Source of the DNA: Polytrichum commune
Taxonomy: Eukaryota; Streptophyta; Polytrichopsida; Polytrichales; Polytrichaceae
Assembly: GCA_950295325.1 (NCBI GenBank)
Contig: OX485809.1
Span: forward strand, 1,490,001-1,554,000
DNA length: 64,000 bases
Direction: 5' to 3'
Shown here piece by piece: positions 33,850 to 44,378 of this stretch; position 1 is the first letter of the stretch; the number at the start of each line of letters is the position of its first letter. The position numbers and the translations under genes were made by a program. The notes under the pieces were generated by a model, which did not search any database, was not told where the DNA came from, and saw only the letters and a program-made list of their open reading frames with translations.

Positions 33850-34870
33850 TGTTGCAATGCAAGGCATAAACTAACAGTCCACACCATAGTATAAAGATCC
33901 ATGGTTTGGCCCAACACAAAGCGTCGTTGGCCCTCAGAAAAGCCAAGAGTTGCGGTGGTGCCAGTGCGGAATCCCATGGCATACTCCTGTTCGTAAGCCA
34001 ATGGTTCGGTATGGGTTTTGGTATGAGTATTCCACACCATACCCGGCCCCCGATCGCGGAATGCGAATAACTGTGAAAACGTCATAAAGGTGGGAAAGAC
34101 CTTCCGTAGTGCCCCCACTTTGTTGATCAATGCCAACGGAGGTAAATCATCTCAAACAACCGGCAAAGAAGTCCGTTTTGGATTCAAGATGTCATCCATC
34201 TTCTAATCAAAAGGTGGAGGCATTGCAAAAAATGTTGCAGCTAAAGTACATGACGGTGCAAGGTTGGTCCAAATCCACCGCGGCCGGTGGGCATAAGAAC
34301 CAAGGTTTGTGGCATCCACAAAAATGGGATCTCGAAGGTGTTACAAACATAATGACGGCCTTCCAACACCTTGTCCCGAGAGTTTCCCAACAAATGTACA
34401 TTCTCGAAGATATACCCTAAATGGGAAGGTTGGTGGGAAAACCACCACTGCATGAGGCGGATGAGGTCCCAAAATAGACTATACCTGGGATCCTCTAGAC
34501 CTCGGCTTGCTCAAGCACGTGAATGGCTTTGGCATGGCCATCCCGCAATTACCATATCCACCGGACCCAAGTGTCGTAAGTCGGCCTCACTGATGAGTGT
34601 CACATCACGAGGGAGACGTGAAAAACATTCACGAATGGCAGTCGGGTGTAACTGCTGTGGGTACAACACCATCAACTGGTGAAGATGATGACGAGCCACA
34701 CGGGTGGACACTTGAGAGTTGTCCATATAGACATACTGTTTGAACGTGAGGCCAGCCTCCAATACGGCCGCCAATCATGTGCCGATGCCTCCAAACAGTT
34801 CCACCAAAATAATTCCCGTGTTTGGCGAGTGCCACAAAATGGGGTATGCCAACGTCGATGTGTTATTCGG
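33850..34870 (-). pseudogene. C5 cytosine DNA methyltransferase domain inside the retroelement
   Basis: Minus-strand translation shows the ordered motifs of a DNA (cytosine-5) methyltransferase. Motif I (SAM binding) is LVELFGGIGT at about 34778-34807. Motif IV with its catalytic Cys is IAGWPCQSHSRA at about 34514-34550. DPRYSLFWDLIRLM and motif VI YIFENV follow at about 34400-34475. Then, one frame over, come FVDATNLGSY and HRPRWIWTNL near 34265-34325. A motif-X-like end (YAMGFRTGTT ... SEGQRRFVLGQTMDL) lies at about 33880-33985. Stops at 34775-34777 and 34511-34513, plus a frameshift near 34330, inactivate this copy, but all core motifs remain. A target-recognition preference cannot be read by eye. 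It lies between protease and reverse transcriptase, in the same orientation. Confidence 0.85.
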
Positions 34871-35185
34871 TATGACTGGTGTCGTAGAGGCGAGAGAGAG
34901 GATAATATCCTCACATCGCCGGAATTGCTTAGCGGAATTGCGCTATGGAGGATGAGGATCCTAGGAACGGTACACCAATGTATTGTGAGGTGTCATCTCT
35001 CACTGATCCTCAACACTTCCCATAAATGCCAACGATTCCTCCAATAATACGGACCCATAGGGCAATGTGTCAACAACAGCACCACATCCAAAAACCATGG
35101 ATAAGGGTGCTATGGTAGCGGCCGCCGCGAACGCCACAAGAATAAGGACCCTGCGGCCATCCCCAGCCGACCAACCTAGTCGGAT

Positions 35186-35810
35186 TCACGCCTCCTCAGT
35201 CCAGTTGTCCAAACCAAAACCAAGAGGGTAAAGTGCTTGTTGACCAACTACAATATCATAGTTGGTCGCATCCGTCACCGCACACCTAAGAAGAAGAGGT
35301 ATGAATGGATCTCCATGCTTCACTCGGAAGCTAAGTTGTAATGGCTCCCGCGTATAACATGTGGTGCGCTCCACGTGACCAACTGATGTGACGATGGTAA
35401 ATGGGCAAGGAGCCAAGTCGTCAGCCGTCAACCGCAATTCTTGTGCAAGTTTTTTATCCGATCATAACAGGTTGTGCTTTCGAATTCATCATCATACACT
35501 GGGGAGCAACTCGAATAGGGTTGTCCCCTGCCTGACTGACCACCAAAATACCGGAATCATTCACCATACGTACAACGCCAGCTTGAATGCCTCGACGCTC
35601 GCGAGCAGGTTGAGCAACTACATCTGATAGATAAGATGCACCCGCGGAGGCTGGTGAATCATAAGATGAGGTGGGCTCTTGGCCATCCAAGGCGTGTACT
35701 TCAAAAGACGTAATTAATGGCCTCTGCTGCAAACCTCGCTCACCGTCTAGCCGCTTCCTCCGGATCCTCCGTAGTAACAAGCTTTGCGGTGGCTTGAGCC
35801 ACAATCAAAA
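35186..35810 (-). pseudogene. Retroelement aspartic protease region
   Basis: The C-terminal part is recognisable as LRCAVTDATNYDIVVGQQAL, followed by YPLGFGLDNWTEE. It matches the region after the active-site Asp in Ty3/gypsy proteases, where YDII-G is conserved. The N-terminal side (35454-35804) is a separate frame with QAGVVRMVNDSGIL. I could not find a clean DTG/DSG active-site triplet in a proper context, so the catalytic site may be damaged. Confidence 0.6.
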
Positions 35811-35999
35811 AATACGGGGGTGTCGTTCTTTCCAAAACCCTACCTGTAGGTGAAAAATCTTAGCGGGTTGCATGCCAGATGCCGCCCACTCCATCGCTGT
35901 AAATAAAGGTGTGTGCAACACTTTGGATGCCAAAGTGTGCATCACGTCAGTCGCCGGATTCGAAGCCTCCAAGCTCGAATGACAACCATTGACAGATTA

Positions 36000-37633
36000 G
36001 ACAACATCTACCAATTCAAAAGACAATGGCAGACGGGCTTGGCCAATATGATCCGTGGGACCATTGTCCTGAGCTCGTAAGCTATCCACAGACCCCCCCC
36101 TGTGGTCAAAGACGTGGCTCGTGACACGGATTGAACACGTGTCACCGCTGCGGAACTCACCACCTCCCCCGAGGCTCCGAACATATAATAATCCGAAGTG
36201 GAAGAACTAACCTTAGCTATGGAGGAAGACGGTGTGTCTAAGATTTGGCCAGATGACGCCAAATTTTTGAACCTCTCTTCTAAGGCTCCAATCTTCGCCT
36301 CCAACACCTTTTCCCGATCGAAATAATGACGTTTTTTTCTAGATGGAGAGCGAAGCAATTCTCCACCGCGTGATTGTTACGCCCACAATAAGAACACTTC
36401 AACTGCTTGGGTAAATGTTTACCCGCCTTTTTTATCAAATCCTTAGCGGGAACAACTGGTCTCTGCTTTAGATTACCTACAGTCTGGGCTTGCCTTTGCT
36501 TCGAAGGACAATCTTTCTTAGCGTGGCCCGTCTGCCCACAAGACCAATAATATAAGGTCTTGTCCACCTCTGCCTCCGCCAATCCCGCAAACGCCACCGG
36601 AACCTTCCGGGATTTGGTAGAATCCACTAGCATGAACATCAAGTCAGTGGCGTCGTATTGACACAAGGCACGATCACACTGCTCAACAATGACGAAAGTC
36701 TCTGCAAGTGTCGTCCGGCCACCATAATTCATGATGATCCTGGGTAGCGCTAAGTCAATGAGGTATTTGTCAATCTTTGACAAAAAAAACCTTCACCAAC
36801 TGGCTCTCCGCGAAAATACCTCTAGATTCCTTGGCAAACCTTGCCAACCTCATGTACATGGTACGAGGTGTGCCTTCTTTCTCCCATCAAAAGTATTGGA
36901 TCCGTTGCATTTGATCCCAGCGGAAACCTTCATATTTCTCCTCCAAATGAAGCTGGAATTCCTGTATATGATCAAAATTAGGCGGAACTCTTAAAAATGC
37001 TAATGTCATCTGTGTAGCATGGGCATAACGTGAGAGTGTGAAGTTTGGACTCCACGTACTCGCGGATGTGGAAACGGGTTTACAAGGGAATGTACCCTCC
37101 ATATCCACAACAAATACACCCTCCGCTTACTCCGTCTTTACCACATGAACCACCAATGAACTAGAAGTTGCGTCTTCCTTCAATGCGGGAACCAATTATA
37201 CTCGAGTCTCCCAATACCACTCCACTTGGTGCAACTCCATCCAATGAGCATCCCTTCATTGCTCATATGTTTGGAACGCTTCATGTTCTAAATATTGAGA
37301 AAAAAGCTCAAACGCATATCAATCATTAAAATTGGTATTGCGTTGGCGTTTCTCTCGCATCCACATCCTAAACCAAATTTTCTAGTCTTGCAGAGAAATA
37401 GTCCCTGCTCGACCGGAAAATTGGTCTCGGACTCCACCTCGTGTCTCCTCCTTCATATCGTCAAAGGTCCCTACCCAAAGGTCGTAAGACCGAGTGACAG
37501 TTCCCCACGCCAGAGTAGGCTCGAAAGCCTCGTCGGGTGCTACCACTGGTTCGACATCTGAGAGGACCGATGGTCGACCTTCCGATGCTCCTGGAGATGA
37601 CAGACGATAATGTTCGCTTCGAGTCATAACCAT
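36000..37633 (-). pseudogene. Retroelement Gag with two zinc knuckles
   Basis: This is the capsid/nucleocapsid precursor. The N-terminus starts near 37633 (MVMTRSEHYRLSSPG). The capsid-like part continues at 36887-37108 (HIQEFQLHLEEKYEGFRW) and 36280-36783. Two CCHC knuckles follow: the first reads YYWSCGQTGHAKKDC and has lost its first Cys, and the second, CSYCGRNNHAVENC, is complete. A coiled-coil-like EAKIGALEERFKNL follows at about 36285. Frames are broken near 37110-37382, 36780-36890 and 36360. Confidence 0.75.
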
Positions 37634-37683
37634 AAACTCACAATCAATATGGTAACTGGAACCAACAACCTACACTATTATGG

Positions 37684-38675
37684 TGTCAAGGAAAAATACA
37701 ATAAGTGAAAAACGCAACATGCACATGGAATCATCACCAACCTTATGGTTTGTTGGTAATTACTCTAGCCTCACCATGAGGAAAAACAAGCACCGCCCAC
37801 TTGGTGCATACACAAAGATACCGTTGCTTATCATTCTGACCTCACTTACACAATACCCTATCACAAACTAGTTGAATACAAAATGGGGCAAGTTGACAAT
37901 TGCCGACAACACAACCCGCCACGGGGGAAGGTACCACGACGAAATACATAAACAATGTAATTATAGCACTAGATCCTCTTCCCCAAACAACACTTAAGCA
38001 AAAATGAAAATTGACCTCGTCCAACCGGTACTCGTTTGCGGTTGGTGGTCAAGTGTAAGATACTCTTGTTGCCGTGGAGAAAAAATTGCTTATAAGCATA
38101 TCTCTCATCTTCCGCTACAACATAAAAGACCTCTCCTCCCCAAAATCCTTGGAATCTGTGTTGCTAAATACAATTCGCCTTTAACAATTATATTGTTAAG
38201 TCGAATAATGATTATATATGCCAATTCTTTAATTCCTTAGGCAATCCCTAAACAACCTCCAAATAAATTCCAACGCCTACAACTTGCCCCCCAAAGAATT
38301 TAAAAATATCCCCTTATGTTTGTTTAAACCAAAAGAAAAAAAACACCCTTCGATGCCAAATACCTCTTTCAAATTGTTGCGGAGGATGAATAAACCATTT
38401 GCACATTCGCCGCAATCTCACGTCTTCCGCGTGTTTCTGGATGCCCCCGCGATGCTCCACCTCCTCCAAAACTTAAACACCTTAAATGCTCAAAATGTAC
38501 TCTGGAATAACAACCTTGATGTGGCATTCACAAGCAAACATTCTTCGCCTTATTGCTCCATAAATTCGCGGTGTTCTCTGCTCCAACACTTCACAACTTC
38601 ATCACTCCTTGTCCTCACGCCCTTCCTTGCGCATAATATCTCAAGAATGAAGAAAAAAAAAAAAAAAAAAAAAAA
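37684..38675. other. Retroelement leader or inserted segment ending in a poly(A) run
   Basis: About 1 kb separates Gag from the right LTR-like repeat. It has no coding motif. On the plus strand it ends in an A run of about 23 bases (38653-38675) just before the LTR-like block. That could be an ordinary leader with a homopolymer, or a retroposed sequence inserted between LTR and Gag. I found no target duplication to prove insertion, and no primer-binding site directly beside the LTR. Confidence 0.35.
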
Positions 38676-38686
38676 TCTTGCCAAGT

Positions 38687-39019
38687 GAGAAGGAAGAGGG
38701 CCAAACCCTTGCAAGAGCTTTAATTCTCTCTTCAAATGCACACAATGAATCAAACTATCTTTCACTCCACCACGAGAGAATACAAGAGTATAAGAAAGGG
38801 GAGAAAAACTCAAGATTTATTGCAAAAGTATGCAATCTTCACCTCGCACAAGCTCTCTCCACACACTCACTCACAAGACTTGACTTGGCAAGAATGCCAA
38901 GCCAAGGAGGAGGTTCCTCACTTAGGAGCCTTCTTTTCCACATCTAGATTTATCCATCCAAACCTAAATGGATGAAGACCAACTGATAAGGTGCGGCCAT
39001 TGACGCTGCATACCGTGAC
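38687..39019 (-). repeat. Right LTR-like repeat of the gypsy element (5' end)
   Basis: The direct counterpart of 29814-30147, starting GAGAAGGAAGAG and ending CCGTGAC. It lies upstream of Gag in element orientation, so it should hold the element's promoter. It is not flanked by the 106-base repeats seen at the other end. Confidence 0.6.
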
Positions 39020-42000
39020 GATGGACACAATAAAGCCATTACAATGGATACAACATTTGGAATCAATATATCAAAGTATTCATTGTTTTTATTATTGGTG
39101 GTTGATGACTTGAAGAATGATATTCATATAGTATGGGTTTTCACTAGCCGAGTTACATAAAAAAATTTAATCATGTAGTTAGAGTGAATACAAAGACACC
39201 TCCATAGGAATATAAAGGATTTTAGTCTCTCTTGCATTCAAGGGAGCATGACCTAAAGACGAAATTCTTATTTACTTGTGTTCATTCCATATTTTAAAAA
39301 TTGGAATAACTACATTTGGACAAAGATATCTAACTTAGATACTTTAAGGGATTTTGTTTATAAACAATTGCATTCTTTTATATATCTTCTTATTGTGTAT
39401 AAAGAGACAGTGAAGAAGATTTTTTGAAACGTATTCGCACAATTAGGGAAGATTCGTTCAAGTTTCTGTACGTGAAAAAAATGAAACAGTTAATTGACAC
39501 GCACTATGACCATCAAGATGAGTTTCTATTGTCATTGCTTATCTCTTTTAATTTCAAGTCACATTTATTTCTTCATTTGAAGATCTGTTCTCTTTCATTC
39601 TATCATATTCTTCATAAAAATATATTTTCATTTAAATATTCCTCTATAGTTCTTTCTTAATTCATGTTTTTTATGATTTATACTTCATAAAGATGTGTCT
39701 TGTGGGCTACAGTCATAATTCACACCCAAACCAAGATATACACGCAAATATTGAGTCTTACCATGCAACTCTGAAATGGAGATGAAGATTGATAATCACT
39801 AATTTTGAGGTCGTAGAATAAAATTCTTAATTTGGCGTTAAACTACTCATGTAGTTACACAATATATGTACAAGCACATGAAAAAATTAAATGACTTTAT
39901 TCTTAATAAACGGTTAGAGAAAATTATGACTAATGACATTACTAATCCAAAGACCACTTCGTTGGAGCACATCGTCACCATGAAGGACCTCTAGGAGGAT
40001 GGCAGATATAATCACAAAGTCCTCCATAATGTTGATATGATATTATTGGACCCCTATAGCTCGTATGTCTCATGTTCTTGTGAGTGGTATATTAGAGTAG
40101 TCATTTGCAAACATCAACTTGCCATCAATAAGACATTCATTGATATTCCATGAGATGTTATGTTGGAGTTCCTTGGTATGTATTATTGATCATTTGTGGT
40201 TCAATTAATATTATGTTTGAACTAAAAATATCATAATTATTAAATTATTTTTGTATGATAATAATATTTATATTTATATTTAATGATATTTAAGGAAGAA
40301 AATACCAATATAAGACAAACAGAGATAAACCATAAATTGTATGGTATCCATTGTGCATAAAAAATTCCATTGAAAACAAAGGATGATAGATTATCCATCA
40401 CAAACAAAAATAAATAAATAAAAATTATATCTTTGTTTGATTCGCGATAGATATTATATATTTGATTTTTTTTGTTCAAAATAGATGCAATATCCACAAC
40501 GCATAAAAACTTACATCACAAACTTTGATTGGGGCAGTACCCATCACGAATAAAATATAATTTAGAATTGTATCTTTTTTTGTTTTGTGATGGTATTGCC
40601 TTATGGACTTCTTATTGGAAATTTTGCAATATGCATCATGTCTCCCGCCAAAAAATAATATTAATTTTGTTCTACATATTTTTGTGGACCAAATGATGAA
40701 AAAAAAACTCAAGAAAAAAGAAAACTACATATTAAAATATTAATTCATACAATAAATGATTGTTGAAAAAATGTTGTCATTTATAAAATATTATGTGATA
40801 GAAGTCAAATGTGTACTATTTCAAAATCATCAAGACTGCAAAAAACATTTCATAATTACTTATGAAAATGCAAACATGATAAAACACATATTAATTCATA
40901 GGGAAATGCCAATTTTAGTTGTCTCCGTTTTTTCTTCTTCTATGTTTTGGCCATTCTCATATATTTGCTCTTTTTTATCTTGATCATTCTCATTTCTACA
41001 TTCCTCTTTGTTTTGATCATCATTTTATCTTTCATTTTCTTTGTTTTCATCATCTTTATCATTTTTTATTTCTTTACTCTCAACTCACTCTACATCTTTT
41101 ATCATATTTTCTCCAATAAGTTCTTCCTCTTCAATCTCATTGAAACAATTGGATTTGTAAATTGCACAAACTACCTCAATCCCCTCCATTCTAATAGTAT
41201 TTTTTATTTTGTAAAAATCCTAATGAAGATTTATGTATGTGAAATTTACTTTTGTTTCTTTAGTATGACTCTATCAATTTTTCTAAAATAAATATTGAAT
41301 TTAAAGTTAAAATATATTAATTAATTAATTAAAAGTTATGTATTATTTTATTTTATATATTTATATATTTGTAAAATACTTTGCACGATGGTATGTCAAA
41401 TTGGAGCCACCATTTGTTTCTTTGCATTTTCATAATCTATCCAATCCTTGGGTAGAAAAAAAATTCCTCATAATTTTTGTGAGTGTCTTATTATAAGTCA
41501 AACAATTAACAATCGAAGTAGCTAAAACTTGATAATTATGTGATTTCTCAAATTAATTCATGTCAATTATATCCTCATCCAAAGAAACTATTTAAAATAG
41601 TTCTTCAAGCTTCTGAGAACTTTTAATCATAGTTAAGAATATAGGATATAAACTTATATGTTGATATTCTTTGTTTTTTGCTTCTAATTTTTTTCATGCA
41701 ACCTTTGTTTTTACCTTCCATTGCTTTGACTTCTCCCAAGTTTTTTTTATTACCATCTTGAATGAACTTGTCATAATCTTGAAAATCATTGCTTTTGAAT
41801 TCAACATTCTTTTGTTTTTTCCACCTTTTCTTATAATATTTGCAACATCGGGCCCCGGTTAATTTTAAGAATGAATCAAAGATAATTTTCTCTCATATGA
41901 TCATTCATATGGAATTTATTTTTAAATGGCTTATATGGACATTTATTTTCTCTCATCTTTACAAGGCAATGGAAAGACATTTGCGCATTGGATAAATGTT

Positions 42001-43480
42001 GTCACTTTTGGGCCTCAATGATTTTTTTCAAGATTTCATTCACTCGGGATATCTCTTCGCCGTCACATGTCTCCATCACCATGCCTAAATAACCCAAAAG
42101 ACCAAATGAGAATAAATATTTTTTTAAGTCCTAAATGTTAACTTGAGTGAACTTATAACCAATGTCAAAAGTGCAATTTCTTTAATATGGTTATTCTTCC
42201 TAACATGTATGTGAAGCGAGAGAAGTAAGACCTTTGCCTACGTAACTATAACACTTGATATGTTATTAACATGTATTAAAAATCATGGTACAAAAGACAT
42301 GTTCATTTCTTTTTTTTTCATCCGATTATTAACCATGATCTTGCAAGTTTTTGAATTATTGTAAAATTTGTATAAAATAGGTCGACCTTCTTAAACTACT
42401 ACAATTGTTGTTTAGATTACAATGTGCATGCTGAGAAGTTCGTATCTAAATAAAACCCCACATGTTAATGAGCCCGACATGAATCAATATTGTTGAGTAT
42501 CTTCAAATGGACATCCAAATTTTTAAGAACCTTGTAAATTTATACAACCATTCGTTATTATGCTTCAAGAGTAACTAGGTAGTGAGAAGAACACATAACA
42601 AATGACTAAAACAAATATGAAAGATGTCAATATGTAATTAGTTGTATTTAAAACCACTAGGATCTTGACAGATTATGTCAAAAAACTACGACATTTCACA
42701 CCACGACCCCATGCATGGCACTCCTCCCTACGTTCCCTTGCCCACTGCTATACAATCACCTCACTACACATATATCTCCAACTCCTCCCTCTATTTTTCT
42801 CTCTCACAATGGCGCCTTCTCCAACCATGCTTACCACCAATTTTTGCAACTGCAATCATGAAGCGCCAAGTAACCACACATGGCACAGAGACGCAATTCC
42901 AAGGCAATACAAATTTCAGAAGAACTGCAACACAACATGTAGCAGACGTGCGACCTACAGGACGAGTGGTGATGAGCGGGAGAGTGGGGTCGACACCCGA
43001 ATGAACCAACCTAAACCCCATATTAACCATCTTCGGTTGGGATGAGACTTGCAGATTCGTTCATCTAGTAAGGTACCAATGTACGGGTTGTTTCGCCCGA
43101 ACCCTCCTCACATTGTAAGTGTGGAGTCAAAAAACTCATTGGGATCAAATACTTTATCCCGTATGAAAACAAATCTTCCATGAGTTTTGAGATGGATTCA
43201 AGATGAAATCCGGGAAATAGATGATTATTGCTTGGCTCATACTACCCAAATAAGGAAAAAATGATGATCGATCTAAGCCGTCCATATAAATTTGACAACT
43301 GATATCTCAAGTTCATCCTTGCATAGTTGAGTTTCGATAAGGTAGATGAGTTTATTTCGGTTAGCTTCCTTAATCAAACACCTATTTTTTGTTCCTAATT
43401 AGCAGTATAGTCGTTTTCATTATGTAGGTGAATAATACATGGTGATTTAGTAATCGCCTTGATGATATTTGGGTTGATCG
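39020..43480. other. Gene-free AT-rich stretch
   Basis: No gene is supported. At about 40334-40610 two loosely similar units of about 145 bases share GTGCATAAAAA / CGCATAAAAA and CCATCACAAAC / ACATCACAAAC words. Open frames at 40919-41291 are T-rich low-complexity sequence (Phe/Ile/Leu strings). A frame at 42665-43045 shows no domain. Confidence 0.4.
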
Positions 43481-43484
43481 CCTT

Positions 43485-43556
43485 TACAATAGTCAAATTA
43501 CACTCACCATCCTCCTTAATTGGGAGTGCTATCCACTGAGCTATGATACACTTGAT
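43485..43556 (-). repeat. tRNA-like head, probable SINE fragment
   Basis: The minus strand reads TCATAGCTCAGTGGATAGC, an excellent box A in a tRNA-like D-arm, followed by an anticodon-arm-like CTCCCAATTAAGGAG. No box B (GGTTCGA-type) follows at the right distance, so it is not a tRNA gene. It is best read as a decayed SINE or tRNA fragment. Confidence 0.35.
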
Positions 43557-44143
43557 TTTTGTGCCCGAGGTGGGAACCTTAGCAAATTAAGAGGCACCAT
43601 GTGGCTGTGAGGTGCCGACCAACTTGTATTATGGGTATTCTATAATGAAAAAAACAATTTGATAACATTTTATCTTACATGCGACCACTTTAGAGACATG
43701 ACACAACCAATATTGCCATTAAACTTGGTTTTCATTGGCAAATGACCAATAGAGAATTTTGCCCACTTGCACAACATTGAATGATAAAAGAATTCCCCTC
43801 TACAACACCACATTGGGAAGTAAAATATCTTTGATTCCAAAGCCTAAATCAACACCTTCCTCAACTTTGATATGAGCAATTTCAAATTCTTTGGTCTTGA
43901 TTTGTAATTGCTAACCTGCTCAAATTTCCAATGCTCAAATCCATCAGCTAGACGATTCCACAAAGGTGGAGGTGTCCACATTAGCCTCATCTACCTTAGG
44001 ATATATTTAAGTTGCCAGGCCCTTATGGCGAGAACCCGTGGGTGTAGTATGGCACCACTCGAAGAGCCACACGGTACTTAGGTGCGAAGTTCCCAAAAGA
44101 CGTTCCCCGATTAGGCGCCACGTTCCCTACGGAACAGGTCTGG

Positions 44144-44152
44144 AAACCCTAA
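44144..44152 (+). promoter_or_regulatory. Telo-box in the RRP5 promoter
   Basis: AAACCCTAA lies 227 bases before the RRP5 start codon, followed by related AAACCCTGAACCCTG. Telo-boxes are enriched in plant promoters of ribosomal-protein and ribosome-biogenesis genes, which fits the downstream gene. No unambiguous site II (TGGGCC/T) partner was seen nearby. Confidence 0.55.
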
Positions 44153-44378
44153 TCCTTAAACCCTGAACCCTGCTCCGAAACAGACACTCGGAGAGCATTC
44201 AATCCTCTCCGGAGGTCGCAAGTTTCCTATTCTTTTATCGCCGCAACGGTACGTTGCTGAATTGAGTTGTCACTGTGTACAGCAGAACAAAATCGAAGGA
44301 AACAGAATTGCTATTTTGATTTTCTTGAGGTGTAGGTGCGAGTTTTGGTAGGAATTTTAAGCCAAGTTTGTGCACATC

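Larger units (their letters stand above)
29814..39019 (-). mobile_element. Ty3/gypsy-type retrotransposon encoding a C5-MTase and a PHD finger
   Basis: The minus strand holds a full-length but decayed LTR retrotransposon. In order: an LTR-like repeat (38687-39019), a leader of about 1 kb, Gag with two zinc knuckles (about 37633-36000), aspartic protease (about 35810-35186), a cytosine-5 DNA methyltransferase (about 34870-33850), reverse transcriptase (about 33430-32540), RNase H (about 32540-32055), integrase (about 32010-30720), a PHD finger (about 30716-30580) and the second LTR-like repeat. The PR-RT-RH-IN order is that of Ty3/gypsy (Metaviridae). The methyltransferase sits between protease and reverse transcriptase, an unusual capture. 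Several in-frame stops and a frameshift make this copy inactive. No matching target duplication was found at the outer ends. Confidence 0.85.

Noticed and set aside
34130-35047. Plus-strand frames across the methyltransferase region
   Set aside because: The minus strand carries the ordered methyltransferase motifs. The plus frames have no motifs.
40919-41291. Overlapping frames rich in Phe, Ile and Leu, like membrane proteins
   Set aside because: These come from T-rich low-complexity DNA. Composition alone explains the hydrophobicity and no family pattern is seen.
42665-43045. A 126-residue frame with a plausible ATG near 42810
   Set aside because: No recognisable domain, biased toward His/Thr/Arg, and overlapped by a frame on the other strand of similar length.
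43485-43556. A tRNA gene
   Set aside because: Good D-arm and anticodon-like arm, but no T-arm/box B at the correct distance.
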